Shown: positions 40,515 to 50,148, numbered from the stretch's first letter. The stretch: 64,000 nt of DNA from Cypionkella sp. (GCA_023255415.1 JALRIN010000008.1:1-64000), one strand, 5' to 3'. Notes: generated by a model from the sequence alone, not told the origin. A program made the numbers and translations.

Positions 40515-42821
40515 TTAGGTAAAGCGGTTGTCACGCGGGAAACCGCGTGGCGCCATCCGCCCAGCCGAGGCCCGCGCGCCGATCCATTCTGCCAGATCGG
40601 TTTCCGTGCGGGTGCGGCCAGCGGGGTCTTTCCACGCCAGACCTTCGGCCAAAACAAAGGTGGTGGCATCCGACAGCCCGCCGTCTTTGTATTTTTGCAG
40701 CCGCACGCCCTTGCCCTTGGCCATTTCCGGCAAATCAGACAGCGGAAACACCAGCACTTTGCGGTTATCGCCCACAACGGCAACATGATCGCCCGTCACC
40801 TTGCGGCAGACGGCAGTTTTCACCCCAGCGCCCAGCGACAGCACCTGCTTGCCCGCCTTGGTTTGCGCCAGCACCTCGTCCGAAGCCACAACAAAGCCGT
40901 CGCCCGCCGATGAGGCCACCAGCATCTTTTCGCAAGCCCGGAAAATTTGCAGATCGACGATCTCGGAATCATTGGGCAGATCGACCATCAGCCGCACAGG
41001 TTCGCCCATGCCGCGCCCGCCGGGCAGATTAACGCCAATCAGCGTGTAGAACCGGCCATTGGCCCCCACAAGCAAGATTTTATCGGTGGTCTCGGCATGG
41101 AAGGCAAAGCGCGCGGCATCGCCGTCTTTGAACTTTTGTTCGGTGGTCAGATCGACATGACCCTTCAGCGCGCGGATCCAGCCCATTTGGCTGCAAATCA
41201 CCGTGATCGGCTCGCGCTCGATCATTGCCTCGAAAGACACCTCTTCCACCTCGCCTGCATCCGCAAATTCACTGCGGCGGCGGCCAAGAACGGTATCTTT
41301 GCCGAATTTGCTGCGAATCTCTTCCAGCTCGCGGCCGATCTGCTGCCATTGCAGCGTGTCACTTTCCAACAAATCCACCAGACCCGCGCGCTCTAGCATC
41401 AGCGCATCGCGCTCGCTGATCAGCTCGAGCTCTTCCAGACGCCGCAAAGACCGCAGGCGCATGTTCAAAATCGCCTCGGCCTGCACCTCGGTCAGCTCGC
41501 CTTCACCGCCTTTTGCGGGGGCGATATAGTCTTTTTCCGAACTGGCGCGGCGGTGCTTTTTGCCCCAATCCTCGGCCATCAGCGCGGCCTTGGGTTCGTC
41601 GTCATAGCGGATAATGTCGATCACACGATCCAAATTCAGGAAGGTGATGATGAAGCCTTCCAAAATTTCAAGCCGATGGTCGATCTTTTCCAGACGGTGC
41701 TGGCTGCGGCGGCGCAAAACCTCGCGGCGGTGATCCAAAAAGGCGCGCAAGACATCCTTAAGGCTGCAAACCTTTGGTTGCCGCCCATCGATCAGCACGT
41801 TCATGTTCAGGCTAAAGCGGCTTTCCAGATCGGTCGATTTGAACAGCGCCGCCATCAGCATTTCGGGTTCTACCGTGCGGGCACGCGGCTCCAAGATGAT
41901 GCGAATATCATCGGCAGATTCGTCGCGCACATCGGCCAGCAGCGGCACTTTTTTGGTTTGAATAACCTCGGCCAGCTTTTCGATCAGCTTGGACTTTTGC
42001 ACCTGATAGGGAATTTCGGTGACCACGATTTGCCAAGTGCCTCGGCCCAAATCCTCGACCGACCACTTCGCCCGGGTGCGAAACGACCCGCGCCCGGTGC
42101 GATATGCCTCGGCAATCGCCTCGCGGGGTTCGACGATCACGCCGCCGGTGGGGAAATCGGGGCCTGGAATCAGCCTGACCAGCTCTTCATCGGCCAGATC
42201 GGGGTTTGCCAGCATCGCGTGGCAGCCCTGAATAAGTTCGTCCAGATTGTGCGGCGGAATATTGGTCGCCATGCCAACCGCAATGCCCGAAGATCCATTC
42301 GCCAAAAGGTTGGGAAAGGCCGCCGGCATCACAATAGGCTCTTCCAAAGTGCCGTCGTAATTGGGGCGGAAATCGACGCAGTTTTCTGCCAGACCTTCCA
42401 TCAAGGTCTCGGCAATAGCGGTCAGACGCGCTTCGGTATAGCGCGAGGCGGCTGGATTATCGCCGTCGATATTGCCGAAATTGCCCTGACCATCCACCAG
42501 CGGATAGCGCACGTTGAAATCCTGCGCCAAGCGCGCCATCGCGTCATAAATCGCAGCATCGCCATGCGGGTGATAGTTGCCCATCACATCGCCCGAGATC
42601 TTGGCAGATTTGCGAAACGCACTGGTGGCCGAGAGCTTCAGCTCGCGCATGGCGTAAAGGATACGGCGGTGCACCGGCTTTAGGCCGTCGCGCGCATCGG
42701 GCAGCGCACGGTGCATGATCGTCGACAACGCATAGGTCAGATAGCGTTCCCCAATCGCCCGCGCCAAAGGCTCGGCAAGGGTTACAGGCTCAATCTTGGG
42801 GTCATCGGCTTCATTTGACAT
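40515..42821 (-). CDS. parC: DNA topoisomerase IV subunit A
   Basis: A 768-residue ParC. The type IIA cleavage domain has the catalytic Tyr in A-A-S-R-Y-T-E, the quinolone-region G-D-V-M-G-N-Y-H-P-H-G-D-A-A-I-Y, and the GyrA-box-lacking C-terminal beta propeller of ParC, shorter than in GyrA. It decatenates daughter chromosomes with ParE. The ATG at 42821 gives M-S-N-E; the upstream in-frame extension is non-conserved. Convergent with the rhodanese gene, 16 bases apart. Confidence 0.93.
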   Translation of the reverse strand: MSNEADDPKIEPVTLAEPLARAIGERYLTYALSTIMHRALPDARDGLKPVHRRILYAMRELKLSATSAFRKSAKISGDVMGNYHPHGDAAIYDAMARLAQDFNVRYPLVDGQGNFGNIDGDNPAASRYTEARLTAIAETLMEGLAENCVDFRPNYDGTLEEPIVMPAAFPNLLANGSSGIAVGMATNIPPHNLDELIQGCHAMLANPDLADEELVRLIPGPDFPTGGVIVEPREAIAEAYRTGRGSFRTRAKWSVEDLGRGTWQIVVTEIPYQVQKSKLIEKLAEVIQTKKVPLLADVRDESADDIRIILEPRARTVEPEMLMAALFKSTDLESRFSLNMNVLIDGRQPKVCSLKDVLRAFLDHRREVLRRRSQHRLEKIDHRLEILEGFIITFLNLDRVIDIIRYDDEPKAALMAEDWGKKHRRASSEKDYIAPAKGGEGELTEVQAEAILNMRLRSLRRLEELELISERDALMLERAGLVDLLESDTLQWQQIGRELEEIRSKFGKDTVLGRRRSEFADAGEVEEVSFEAMIEREPITVICSQMGWIRALKGHVDLTTEQKFKDGDAARFAFHAETTDKILLVGANGRFYTLIGVNLPGGRGMGEPVRLMVDLPNDSEIVDLQIFRACEKMLVASSAGDGFVVASDEVLAQTKAGKQVLSLGAGVKTAVCRKVTGDHVAVVGDNRKVLVFPLSDLPEMAKGKGVRLQKYKDGGLSDATTFVLAEGLAWKDPAGRTRTETDLAEWIGARASAGRMAPRGFPRDNRFT

Positions 42822-42962
42822 GAATGTTGTGTAGTGCGACGCAGCGCATGGGTCCAGACAGAAAATAATCCGCACAAAAAAGGGGGAAAGCGGCGGGCTT
42901 TTTCACTCGAACTTTCGGTCAAAGCCATGCTATCAGGAATATGTGATTAAGGTGTGAGTGGT

Positions 42963-43475
42963 ATGGTTCGTCTGACATTGCTTTTGTGCGTAAGTCTTTT
43001 CATCGCGATGCTGGTTGCGGGCAGCGATAGCGAGACCAAACGGTTTGGCCTGATGGCCCAGAATCAGCCGGCGCGGGCCGTGATCATGCCAAGGGCATTG
43101 CCGGAACCCGCGCAGCCCGAGACCGCAGCCGTCGCGGCGGTTATGCCGTCTGAAACCGCCGTGATTCTGAACGCCGCCTTTGTGCCCGATGCGCCGGTGA
43201 TGGTTGCACCAGAACCGCTGGATCTGGCGCAGCCCAGCGGCGAAACCCAAGCCAAATTCGCCACCGATACCACAGGGCGGGTTCTGCGGGTGACCGCTAA
43301 CGGTCTGAATGTGCGCGACGGGCCGGGCAAAGATTACGCGGTTGTTGGCCGTCTGCGGCGCGGCGATGAAGTGCTTGTGGTGGTCGAGGCCGAAACCAAA
43401 GGCGGCTGGGCCCTGATCCGCATCGAAGGCGATGGCGTCGAAGGCTATGTCGCCAGCCGCTTGCTGGCAGAATAA
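42963..43475 (+). CDS. Secreted SH3-domain protein
   Basis: A 170-residue protein with an N-terminal membrane segment (M-V-R-L-T-L-L-L-C-V-S-L-F-I), a Pro/Ala-rich linker of about 70 residues and a C-terminal bacterial SH3 domain: L-N-V-R-D-G-P-G, G-R-L-R-R-G-D-E-V and a final G-Y-V-A-S-R-L-L. Such domains bind peptidoglycan peptides or proteins. Function unknown. Divergent from parC, 141 bases apart. Confidence 0.85.
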   Translation: MVRLTLLLCVSLFIAMLVAGSDSETKRFGLMAQNQPARAVIMPRALPEPAQPETAAVAAVMPSETAVILNAAFVPDAPVMVAPEPLDLAQPSGETQAKFATDTTGRVLRVTANGLNVRDGPGKDYAVVGRLRRGDEVLVVVEAETKGGWALIRIEGDGVEGYVASRLLAE

Positions 43476-43546
43476 CCCAGATTGGCGTTGTCTGCGCGGG
43501 CGCGCTTGCCTAGAACACAATGGGTCTGAAAACGGGTTCTTGGCAT

Positions 43547-44371
43547 ATGAAAAAGACGATTCTGATCACCGGCTGTTCTTCGGGCATCGGTTTGGATGCG
43601 GCACGCGGGCTGGCTGCGCGCGGTTGGCGGGTGTTTGCAACCTGCCGCCAAGAGGCCGATTGCGCCCGTCTGCGCAGCGAGGGGTTGGAAAGCTTTGTGC
43701 TGGATTATGCCGATGAGGCCAGCATCGAGGCCGCCGTGGCCGAGGTGGTCAGCCGCACCGGCGGCAGCCTGGACGCGCTTTACAACAATGGCGCTTTTGC
43801 CTGCCCGGGGGCGGTCGAGGATCTGCCGCGTGGCGCGCTGCGTGCAATTTTTGAAACCAACCTCTTTGGCTATCACGATCTGACGCGGCGGGTTATTCCG
43901 CTGATGCGGGCGCAGGGGCATGGCCGGATCATCAACTGCTCTTCGGTTTTGGGATTGGTGGCGCTGAAATGGCGCGGCGCCTATGTGGCGACAAAATTCG
44001 CCATGGAAGGGCTGACAGATGTGCTACGGATCGAGATGTCTGACACCCCGATCAAGGTGATCTTGATCGAACCGGGCCCGATCGGCACCGCGATTCGCGA
44101 AAAGGCGATTCCACATTTTGAACGTTGGATTGATTGGGAAAATTCGGCCCGCGCCGAGCAATACCTGACCCTGCGCCAAAGGCTTTATCAGGCAGGGCCC
44201 CCCGACAAATGGGAATTGCCAGCGTCGGCCGTCACCGCAAAACTGATCCATGCGCTGGAAAGCCCGCGCCCGCGCGCGCGCTATTACGTCACCCTGCCGA
44301 CGCATCTGATGGGCTTTTTACGCCGCATCTTGCCAACCCGCCTGCTGGATTGGGTGATCGCAAAGGGCTAA
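43547..44371 (+). CDS. Short-chain dehydrogenase/reductase of the NNGAF subgroup
   Basis: A 274-residue SDR beginning K-K-T-I-L-I-T-G-C-S-S-G-I-G. The usual N-N-A-G motif is N-N-G-A-F here, a known variant in a subgroup of SDRs, and the catalytic site reads S-S-V-L-G with Y-V-A-T-K. The C-terminus ends with L-L-D-W-V-I-A-K-G. The substrate is unknown. An ATG at 43520 would add nine residues before the Rossmann strand, so 43547 is preferred; neither start has a strong ribosome-binding site. Confidence 0.87.
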   Translation: MKKTILITGCSSGIGLDAARGLAARGWRVFATCRQEADCARLRSEGLESFVLDYADEASIEAAVAEVVSRTGGSLDALYNNGAFACPGAVEDLPRGALRAIFETNLFGYHDLTRRVIPLMRAQGHGRIINCSSVLGLVALKWRGAYVATKFAMEGLTDVLRIEMSDTPIKVILIEPGPIGTAIREKAIPHFERWIDWENSARAEQYLTLRQRLYQAGPPDKWELPASAVTAKLIHALESPRPRARYYVTLPTHLMGFLRRILPTRLLDWVIAKG

Positions 44372-44467
44372 GCGCCGCTTTTTGCCGCAGACCGACCACG
44401 CCTTGCGTTTTTTCATTCGCTTTTGGCGCGCATGCGCCTAAATCAGGGCGAAACGAAAGGACACCCG

Positions 44468-44671
44468 ATGACCAGCGATCCGATTTTCCTGATAGGCGTG
44501 CTTGCCTGCTTTGTTGTGCTGATCATTCTGATGATCGGCATCGGCAGCTTTGCCAAAGGTGGCGCGTTCAACCGCAAACATTCGAACCGGCTGATGCGCT
44601 ATCGGATTATCGCGCAGGCCGGGGCGGTAATCATCATTGTGGGCTATGCCTATCTTCACAGCAAAGGCTAA
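44468..44671 (+). CDS. Twin-transmembrane HIG1-domain-like protein
   Basis: A 67-residue protein with two membrane helices (about residues 7-28 and 46-62) joined by a basic loop F-N-R-K-H-S-N-R-L-M-R-Y-R, the pattern of HIG1/twin-TM proteins of alphaproteobacteria, homologues of mitochondrial respiratory-complex factors. AGGA lies seven bases before the ATG. The cobalamin adenosyltransferase gene follows after 3 bases. Confidence 0.83.
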   Translation: MTSDPIFLIGVLACFVVLIILMIGIGSFAKGGAFNRKHSNRLMRYRIIAQAGAVIIIVGYAYLHSKG

Positions 44672-44674
44672 AAC

Positions 44675-45247
44675 ATGGTTGTTCTGTCAAAAATCTACAC
44701 CAAAACCGGCGATGCGGGCGAAACCGCCCTGGGCAATGGCGCGCGGGTGGCCAAGCATTCGATGCGGGTCACCGCTTACGGCAATGTCGATGAAACCAAT
44801 GCCACCGTCGGCATGGCGCGGCTGCATGCCAGCGGCGAGATGGATGCGGCCTTGGCCCGGATCTCGAACGATCTGTTCGATCTGGGCGCTGATCTTTGCA
44901 CGCCGGACATGCATAATGACGCCACCGCCGCCTATCCGCCGCTGCGGATGATCGAAGCGCAGGTCGCACGGCTGGAAGCCGAAATTGACGTGATGAACGC
45001 CAAACTGACGCCGCTGCGCAGCTTTATCCTGCCCGGCGGCTCGGCTTTGGCGGCGCATCTGCATGTTTGCCGCACGGTGTCGCGCCGGGCCGAACGCGGC
45101 GTGGTCGAACTTGCCACCATGGAAGAGGTCAACAACGCGGCGGTGAAATACCTGAATCGCCTGTCAGATTGGTTCTTTGTCGCGGGCCGTATTGCCAATA
45201 ATGATGGCAAGGATGACGTGCTTTGGGTGCCGGGCCTGACGCGCTAA
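44675..45247 (+). CDS. Cob(I)alamin adenosyltransferase, PduO type
   Basis: A 190-residue ATP:corrinoid adenosyltransferase. The N-terminal K-I-Y-T-K-T-G-D-A-G-E-T and V-D-E-T-N-A motifs bind ATP, and the helical bundle ends F-V-A-G-R-I. It makes adenosylcobalamin, the cofactor of ethylmalonyl-CoA and methylmalonyl-CoA mutases, which links it to Mcd encoded at 57.8 kb. Closely spaced after the twin-TM gene. Confidence 0.93.
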   Translation: MVVLSKIYTKTGDAGETALGNGARVAKHSMRVTAYGNVDETNATVGMARLHASGEMDAALARISNDLFDLGADLCTPDMHNDATAAYPPLRMIEAQVARLEAEIDVMNAKLTPLRSFILPGGSALAAHLHVCRTVSRRAERGVVELATMEEVNNAAVKYLNRLSDWFFVAGRIANNDGKDDVLWVPGLTR

Positions 45248-45376
45248 GACGAAAGACGCGACGTCTGACCGCGCCTTTGGGTCGGTTTTGGTCTGTTCCC
45301 AAAGCGCTTGACGCGATATGACACAGCCGAGAGCTTGATCGGTCCTTTGGGGCCCTAGGAAATGGAGATATACGCG

Positions 45377-46138
45377 ATGAAGGTCCTGGTGCCTGTCAAA
45401 CGTGTGATCGACTATAACGTGAAGGTCCGTGTCAAAGCGGACGGCACGGGCGTCGATCTCGCCAACGTGAAAATGTCGATGAACCCCTTTGACGAGATCG
45501 CTGTCGAAGAAGCGATCCGGCTGAAGGAAAAGGGCGTCGCGACCGAGATCGTCGTGGTCTCGATTGGAGTCAAGCAATCGCAGGAAACGCTGCGCACGGC
45601 TTTGGCAATGGGGGCCGATCGCGCCATCCTGATCGAAGCCACCGCAGATGTGCAGACCGATATCGAGCCTTTGGCCGTGGCCAAGCTGCTGGCAGCCGTG
45701 GTGCGCGAAGAAGCGCCAGGCATCGTGCTTTGCGGCAAGCAAGCCATTGATAACGATATGAATGCCACCGGACAAATGCTCTCGGCTTTGTTGGGCTGGT
45801 CGCAAGCGACCTTTGTGTCCGAGTTGGTGATTGACGGCGACAAAGCCACCGTCACCCGCGAAGTTGACAGCGGCTTGCAGCAAATCTCGGTGAAAATGCC
45901 AACGATCGTCACGGTCGATTTGCGTTTGAACGAGCCACGCTACGCCAGCCTGCCCAATATCATGAAGGCCAAGGCCAAGCCTTTGGCGACCAAGACGCCG
46001 GCAGACTACGGCGTTGATGTCGCGCCACGCCTGAGCATCGTCAACACCACTGAACCCGCAGGCCGCAAGGCTGGCGTCAAAGTGGCCTCGGTGGCCGAGT
46101 TGATCGCAAAACTTAAAGACGAAGCAGGGGTGATCTGA
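45377..46138 (+). CDS. etfB: Electron transfer flavoprotein beta subunit
   Basis: A 253-residue EtfB. It binds AMP and helps EtfA hold FAD; the start M-K-V-L-V-P-V-K-R-V and the signature around A-V-E-E-A-I-R-L-K-E-K-G fit. ETF takes electrons from acyl-CoA dehydrogenases (Mcd here) and passes them to ETF:quinone oxidoreductase, not in the window. The ATG at 45377 is preceded by GGAG; an ATG five codons upstream is less likely. The etfA ATG overlaps its TGA. Confidence 0.96.
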   Translation: MKVLVPVKRVIDYNVKVRVKADGTGVDLANVKMSMNPFDEIAVEEAIRLKEKGVATEIVVVSIGVKQSQETLRTALAMGADRAILIEATADVQTDIEPLAVAKLLAAVVREEAPGIVLCGKQAIDNDMNATGQMLSALLGWSQATFVSELVIDGDKATVTREVDSGLQQISVKMPTIVTVDLRLNEPRYASLPNIMKAKAKPLATKTPADYGVDVAPRLSIVNTTEPAGRKAGVKVASVAELIAKLKDEAGVI

Positions 46139-47064
46139 TGGCCGTTCTTCTTCTCGCAGATATCGTAGACGGCCAATTGGCCACCGATCAGGTCGCAAAG
46201 ACTCTGACGGCTGTGAAATCCTTGGGTGATGTAACCATTCTGGTTGCAGGCTCCGGCGGCGACGCGGCAGCGGCAGAGGCGGCCAAGCTGGACGGCGTGG
46301 CCAAGGTGCTGTTTGCCGATGATCACGCCTATTGCCACGCGATGGCCGAACCAACCGCAGCGCTGATCGTCGCGCTCGCCCCCGGTTTCAGCCATATCGC
46401 AGCCCCCTCGGGCGCGTTTTCGAAATCGGTTCTGCCCCGCGTTGCAGCTTTGCTTGACGTGATGGTGATTTCCGAAGTCACCGCCGTGATCGACGCCGAT
46501 ACCTTCGAGCGCCCGATCTATGCCGGAAACGCCATTCAAACCGTGAAATCTTCGGATGGCATCAAGGTGATGACCGTGCGCACCGCGACCTTTGATGCGG
46601 CGGGCATGGGCGGCGCTGCGGCGGTCGAGAAAACCAGCGCAGCTGTTGACGCAAGCCTGTCGGCTTGGGTTGAAGACCGCGTTGCGACCTCGGATCGCCC
46701 CGAGCTGACTTCGGCCGGCATCGTGGTGTCGGGCGGCCGTGGTGTGGGCTCGCAAGCCGACTTTGCGCTGATCGAATCTTTGGCCGACAAACTGGGCGCC
46801 GCTGTGGGTGCCTCTCGCGCGGCGGTCGATTCGGGCTATGCGCCGAACGATTGGCAAGTTGGCCAGACCGGCAAAGTCGTGGCGCCTTCGCTTTACGTGG
46901 CGGTCGGCATCTCGGGTGCCATTCAGCATTTGGCCGGGATGAAAGACAGCAAGATCATTGTCGCGATCAACAAAGACGAAGAAGCGCCGATCTTTCAGGT
47001 GGCAGATTATGGCCTTGTCGCCGATCTGTTCACCGCGGTGCCAGAGCTGATCGAAAAGCTGTAA
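46138..47064 (+). CDS. etfA: Electron transfer flavoprotein alpha subunit
   Basis: A 308-residue EtfA with the C-terminal FAD-binding domain: V-S-G-G-R-G-V-G-S, G-A-S-R-A-A-V-D, G-Q-T-G-K-V-V-A-P-S-L-Y, G-I-S-G-A-I-Q-H and I-V-A-I-N-K-D are the family motifs. It forms the heterodimeric ETF with EtfB, one-base overlap upstream. A terminator follows within 30 bases. Confidence 0.97.
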   Translation: MAVLLLADIVDGQLATDQVAKTLTAVKSLGDVTILVAGSGGDAAAAEAAKLDGVAKVLFADDHAYCHAMAEPTAALIVALAPGFSHIAAPSGAFSKSVLPRVAALLDVMVISEVTAVIDADTFERPIYAGNAIQTVKSSDGIKVMTVRTATFDAAGMGGAAAVEKTSAAVDASLSAWVEDRVATSDRPELTSAGIVVSGGRGVGSQADFALIESLADKLGAAVGASRAAVDSGYAPNDWQVGQTGKVVAPSLYVAVGISGAIQHLAGMKDSKIIVAINKDEEAPIFQVADYGLVADLFTAVPELIEKL

Positions 47065-47073
47065 GATCTGACT

Positions 47074-47095
47074 GGGCGCCTGCGGGCGCCCTTTT
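47074..47095 (+). terminator. Rho-independent terminator of etfBA
   Basis: Arms gggcgcc (47074-47080) and ggcgccc (47085-47091) with loop tgcg, followed by TTTT (47092-47095). It ends at the stop codon of the convergent DUF6473 gene. Confidence 0.8.
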
Positions 47096-47934
47096 CACAC
47101 CCGTGGACCCAGCAGCGACGCGACCATCGGCATCAGTTTGCCCGCCACTTCGTGATGCACCGCAGGGCCTGGCACCTCGGCCGCAGCCAAGGCCTCCATC
47201 GGTGCAAAGGCCATGCCCTCGCGCCCCTTGGCAACCGCATCGCGACTATAGACCACCTCTAGATAGCGGGCCGCAAACGGACGCACGGCGGCAATCATCT
47301 CGGCATCAACCAAAAGCGGCAGGCGCTTTAAAAGCGAACGACGTTCGGGCTGAGGCGGCGGCAATTCCGACATCCACAAAAGAATCGAGCGATCATTCAG
47401 CAGCGCCAGCAGCCGCTTCATCCGCACCACCCAAGCGGCCCGCAGTTCTTCTGCCACCACCTCGAAGCGATCACTCGACTCGGCCTGCAGGGCCAGCAGC
47501 ATATGGCGGGTAAAATTAAACTCGGTGAAATCTACCCGTGGAAACAATGCCATAAGCAAAGGCGTGGCCGATAGAAACCGATCATTGCGGCGCGGATGCA
47601 CCGTGTAATAGCGGTTCGACATATTTTGCGCCCCGGTGATCTGCACCACCGCCAGCCGCGCTTTTGCCGCGATCTGCAACAGGTCCGGCGCGTTCAGATA
47701 CAGATCCGGCCCCGCGTTCATCGCCGCCAAATTGACCGCAGGCAGCGCCAGCCCGCGCCCAAGCAGCGTAGCAAACGGCGATTGCACAAACCTGCCATAG
47801 GTCTCTGTCCCGCCCAGAAAGGCCAAATAGGCCGCATCGGTGGCTTGCTTTGGCCCCCGACACTGGATTTTTGACCCGCCATATTGGCAGGGATAATAGT
47901 TCAACGATCCTTCACCCGGAAAGATATAGGCCAT
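47095..47934 (-). CDS. DUF6473 domain protein
   Basis: A 279-residue cytoplasmic protein with no signal peptide. The start Y-I-F-P-G-E-G, the Y-G-R-F-V segment, and L-L-W-M-S-E-L-P-P-P fit DUF6473, a family I know from Rhodobacteraceae; its fold suggests an SGNH/GDSL-like or glycan-associated role but I cannot support that from motifs. The ATG at 47934 has GGTGG upstream; a GTG two codons earlier is the alternative. Divergent from the hydroxyacyl-CoA dehydrogenase gene. Confidence 0.75.
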   Translation of the reverse strand: MAYIFPGEGSLNYYPCQYGGSKIQCRGPKQATDAAYLAFLGGTETYGRFVQSPFATLLGRGLALPAVNLAAMNAGPDLYLNAPDLLQIAAKARLAVVQITGAQNMSNRYYTVHPRRNDRFLSATPLLMALFPRVDFTEFNFTRHMLLALQAESSDRFEVVAEELRAAWVVRMKRLLALLNDRSILLWMSELPPPQPERRSLLKRLPLLVDAEMIAAVRPFAARYLEVVYSRDAVAKGREGMAFAPMEALAAAEVPGPAVHHEVAGKLMPMVASLLGPRV

Positions 47935-48094
47935 AGCCACCCCAACGATTTAACACCCACCTGCAAAACTGCCCGAATCGACTTTCGAAACGGTTAAAAG
48001 CGGCATTTGCCGAAAATCTGCGATGCAACGGCTGGCCTTGCGTTGGATGCTGCGGGCTGCGATGGTGCTGCACAGCAGCAAAAGGGTCGAAGCT

Positions 48095-48970
48095 ATGGAA
48101 ATCCATTCGGTGGGCATCGTGGGCGCAGGGCAAATGGGTAATGGCATCGCGCATGTCTTTGCTTTGGCGGGCTATGACGTGTTGCTAAACGATGTGAACC
48201 CCCAGATGTTGGGCGCCGCCGTCGCTACAATTGACAAGAATATGGAACGCCAAGTCTCGCGCGAAAAGATTTCCGCCGCAGACAAAGCCGCCGCCATGGC
48301 CCGCATCAAAACCAGCGCGACTTTGGCCGATCTGGGCCCCTGCGATCTGATCATCGAAGCCGCGACCGAGCGGGAAGAGGTCAAGAACGCCATCTTTGCA
48401 GGGCTTGCCCCGCATCTGGCACCGCAGACCATTCTGACCTCGAACACCTCGTCGATCTCGATCACGCGGCTTGCCGCGCAGACCGACCGGCCGGAACGTT
48501 TCATCGGCATCCACTTTATGAACCCGGTGCCGGTGATGCAGCTGGTCGAGCTGATCCGCGGCATCGCCACCGACCGCGACACCTATGACACCCTGATGGA
48601 GGTGGTCCGGCGTCTGGGCAAAACCGCCGCCAATGCCGAAGATTTCCCCGCCTTTATCGTCAACCGCATTCTGGTGCCGATGATCAACGAAGCGGTCTAT
48701 ACGCTTTATGAAGGCGTGGGCTCGGTCAAATCGATTGACGAGGCGATGAAGCTGGGCGCAAACCATCCGATGGGACCGCTGGAATTAGCCGATTTCATCG
48801 GTTTGGACACCTGCCTTGCCATCATGAACGTGCTGCATGATGGCTTGGGCGACAGCAAATATCGGCCCTGCCCGCTGTTGTCAAAATATGTCGAAGCCGG
48901 CTGGTTGGGGCGCAAAACCAAACGCGGCTTTTACGACTATCGCGGCGAAGTTCCGGTGCCAACGCGCTAA
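48095..48970 (+). CDS. 3-hydroxybutyryl-CoA dehydrogenase
   Basis: A 291-residue NAD-dependent 3-hydroxyacyl-CoA dehydrogenase, short-chain type. The Rossmann G-A-G-Q-M-G-N-G-I, the catalytic site S-N-T-S-S and H-F-M-N-P-V-P and the C-terminal D-x-x-M-x-x-G-x-x-x-P-M-G-P motif are clear. It interconverts (S)-3-hydroxybutyryl-CoA and acetoacetyl-CoA. The ATG at 48095 has AAGGG nine bases upstream. Its stop overlaps the stop of the convergent acyltransferase gene by three bases. Confidence 0.94.
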   Translation: MEIHSVGIVGAGQMGNGIAHVFALAGYDVLLNDVNPQMLGAAVATIDKNMERQVSREKISAADKAAAMARIKTSATLADLGPCDLIIEAATEREEVKNAIFAGLAPHLAPQTILTSNTSSISITRLAAQTDRPERFIGIHFMNPVPVMQLVELIRGIATDRDTYDTLMEVVRRLGKTAANAEDFPAFIVNRILVPMINEAVYTLYEGVGSVKSIDEAMKLGANHPMGPLELADFIGLDTCLAIMNVLHDGLGDSKYRPCPLLSKYVEAGWLGRKTKRGFYDYRGEVPVPTR

Positions 48971-49839
48971 GGCGCAGAGGGCTTGCCCAAATCCAGCGTG
49001 TGCTGCCGCAGCCAGGCCAAAAAGCCGCGCGGATTGCCATCCCACTGGTCCAGCACCGAAGCCGGAATCGGCGCGCCAATAAACGGGCGCTGCGGTTTGA
49101 ACAGTGCGCGCTTGATCTCATACAAAAGCAGGCCCTGCCGCAGGGTATCCGACAGCTTATTGGCAATCAGAAAATAGCGCGAGTTTTGCCCGGTGAAATG
49201 CATCGGCAGGATCGTCGCCCCCGAGCGTTGAATCATCTTATGGGTAAAGACGTTCCACTCTGCCTCGATCGCGGGGCCAAAAAACGTCTCTGACATCGCA
49301 ACTTTGCCCGCCGGAAACAGAATAATCACCCCGCCCGCCTTCAGATGCGCCATGGTCTCGTTGCGCATCTGCAAGCCCAGCTCGCGCGAATTTTCTTCAT
49401 GCGGAAATGGCACGGGGATCATGAACTGTTCAACTTCGGGAATGCCCGTCAGCAAAGACCGTGTCAAAATCTTGAAATCCGAGCGGACGCGGTTGACCAA
49501 TTCGGCGATAATCATGCCATCAACCAGACCGTGTGGATGGTTTGACACCACAACAACCGGCCCCGTTGCCGGAATAAGCGCCACTTCGTCGTCTGGGGTG
49601 TCGATGCGGATGCCCATTTGCTTGATCGCCTTGGGCCAGAACGGCGAGCCATAGGGAGCGCCAGAGCGTTCAAACTCGCGGATCAGCCGCAAAAGCTGGA
49701 TTTTCGCGGTCATCCATTCAATCGCGCGAATGCTGCCCGACTTGAACGGGTTGGTAAATGTCCCGGCATAGGACAGCCGTTGCATGTCGTATTTGCGATT
49801 TGTGCCGGCTTGAGCCGGGCGATTTTCAATTTCTGGCAT
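48967..49839 (-). CDS. PlsC-like lysophospholipid/acyltransferase family protein
   Basis: A 290-residue membrane-associated acyltransferase. The family motif around N-H-P-H-G-L-V-D-G contains the catalytic His and Asp, and later F-P-A-G-K-V-A (the F-P-E-G-T-like box) and P-M-H-F-T-G fit. The pattern is close to the OlsA/hemolysin-like acyltransferases of alphaproteobacteria rather than PlsC proper. The ATG at 49839 is preferred; a longer version would run into the HPr coding region. Confidence 0.85.
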   Translation of the reverse strand: MPEIENRPAQAGTNRKYDMQRLSYAGTFTNPFKSGSIRAIEWMTAKIQLLRLIREFERSGAPYGSPFWPKAIKQMGIRIDTPDDEVALIPATGPVVVVSNHPHGLVDGMIIAELVNRVRSDFKILTRSLLTGIPEVEQFMIPVPFPHEENSRELGLQMRNETMAHLKAGGVIILFPAGKVAMSETFFGPAIEAEWNVFTHKMIQRSGATILPMHFTGQNSRYFLIANKLSDTLRQGLLLYEIKRALFKPQRPFIGAPIPASVLDQWDGNPRGFLAWLRQHTLDLGKPSAP

Positions 49840-49876
49840 ATCTTTCACGACGCATAAGCCTTCCTCGTCCAGCGCA

Positions 49877-50146
49877 TCAGAAATCTTCGCCAAATCGATT
49901 GGCAACCAATGCCGCCAAAGCCTCTGCAAGTTCTGCTTCTTGCGCCCCAGCTGTCGTCACCTCAATAGAGGTTCCGCGAGACGCTGCCAACATTAAAAGC
50001 CCCATGATGCTGTCACCCGAGACGGTCATGCCATCTTTGCTGACCTGCGCGGTGGCGTCAAAAGCCTCGACCACCTCGACAAACTTTGCTGAGGCCCGCG
50101 CGTGCAGACCCTTTTCATTCACAATAGCCAACGCGCGTCCCGACAT
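49877..50146 (-). CDS. ptsH: HPr-family phosphocarrier protein
   Basis: An 89-residue HPr. The phosphoryl-accepting His is H15 in K-G-L-H-A-R and the regulatory Ser is S46 in S-G-D-S-I-M-G, both in their standard positions, so phosphorylation by EI at His and by the HprK encoded in the same run at Ser is expected. The ATG at 50146 has GGAGGAG upstream. It directly follows the EIIA gene. Confidence 0.94.
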   Translation of the reverse strand: MSGRALAIVNEKGLHARASAKFVEVVEAFDATAQVSKDGMTVSGDSIMGLLMLAASRGTSIEVTTAGAQEAELAEALAALVANRFGEDF

Positions 50147-50148
50147 AA

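Noticed and set aside
41553..42683. Long plus-strand open frame inside parC.
   Set aside because: Antisense shadow of a well-conserved ParC; no motifs or ribosome-binding site.
45308..45336. Sigma-70-like promoter before etfB (TTGACG with a gagctt -10).
   Set aside because: The -10 match is poor, so I could not support a specific promoter.
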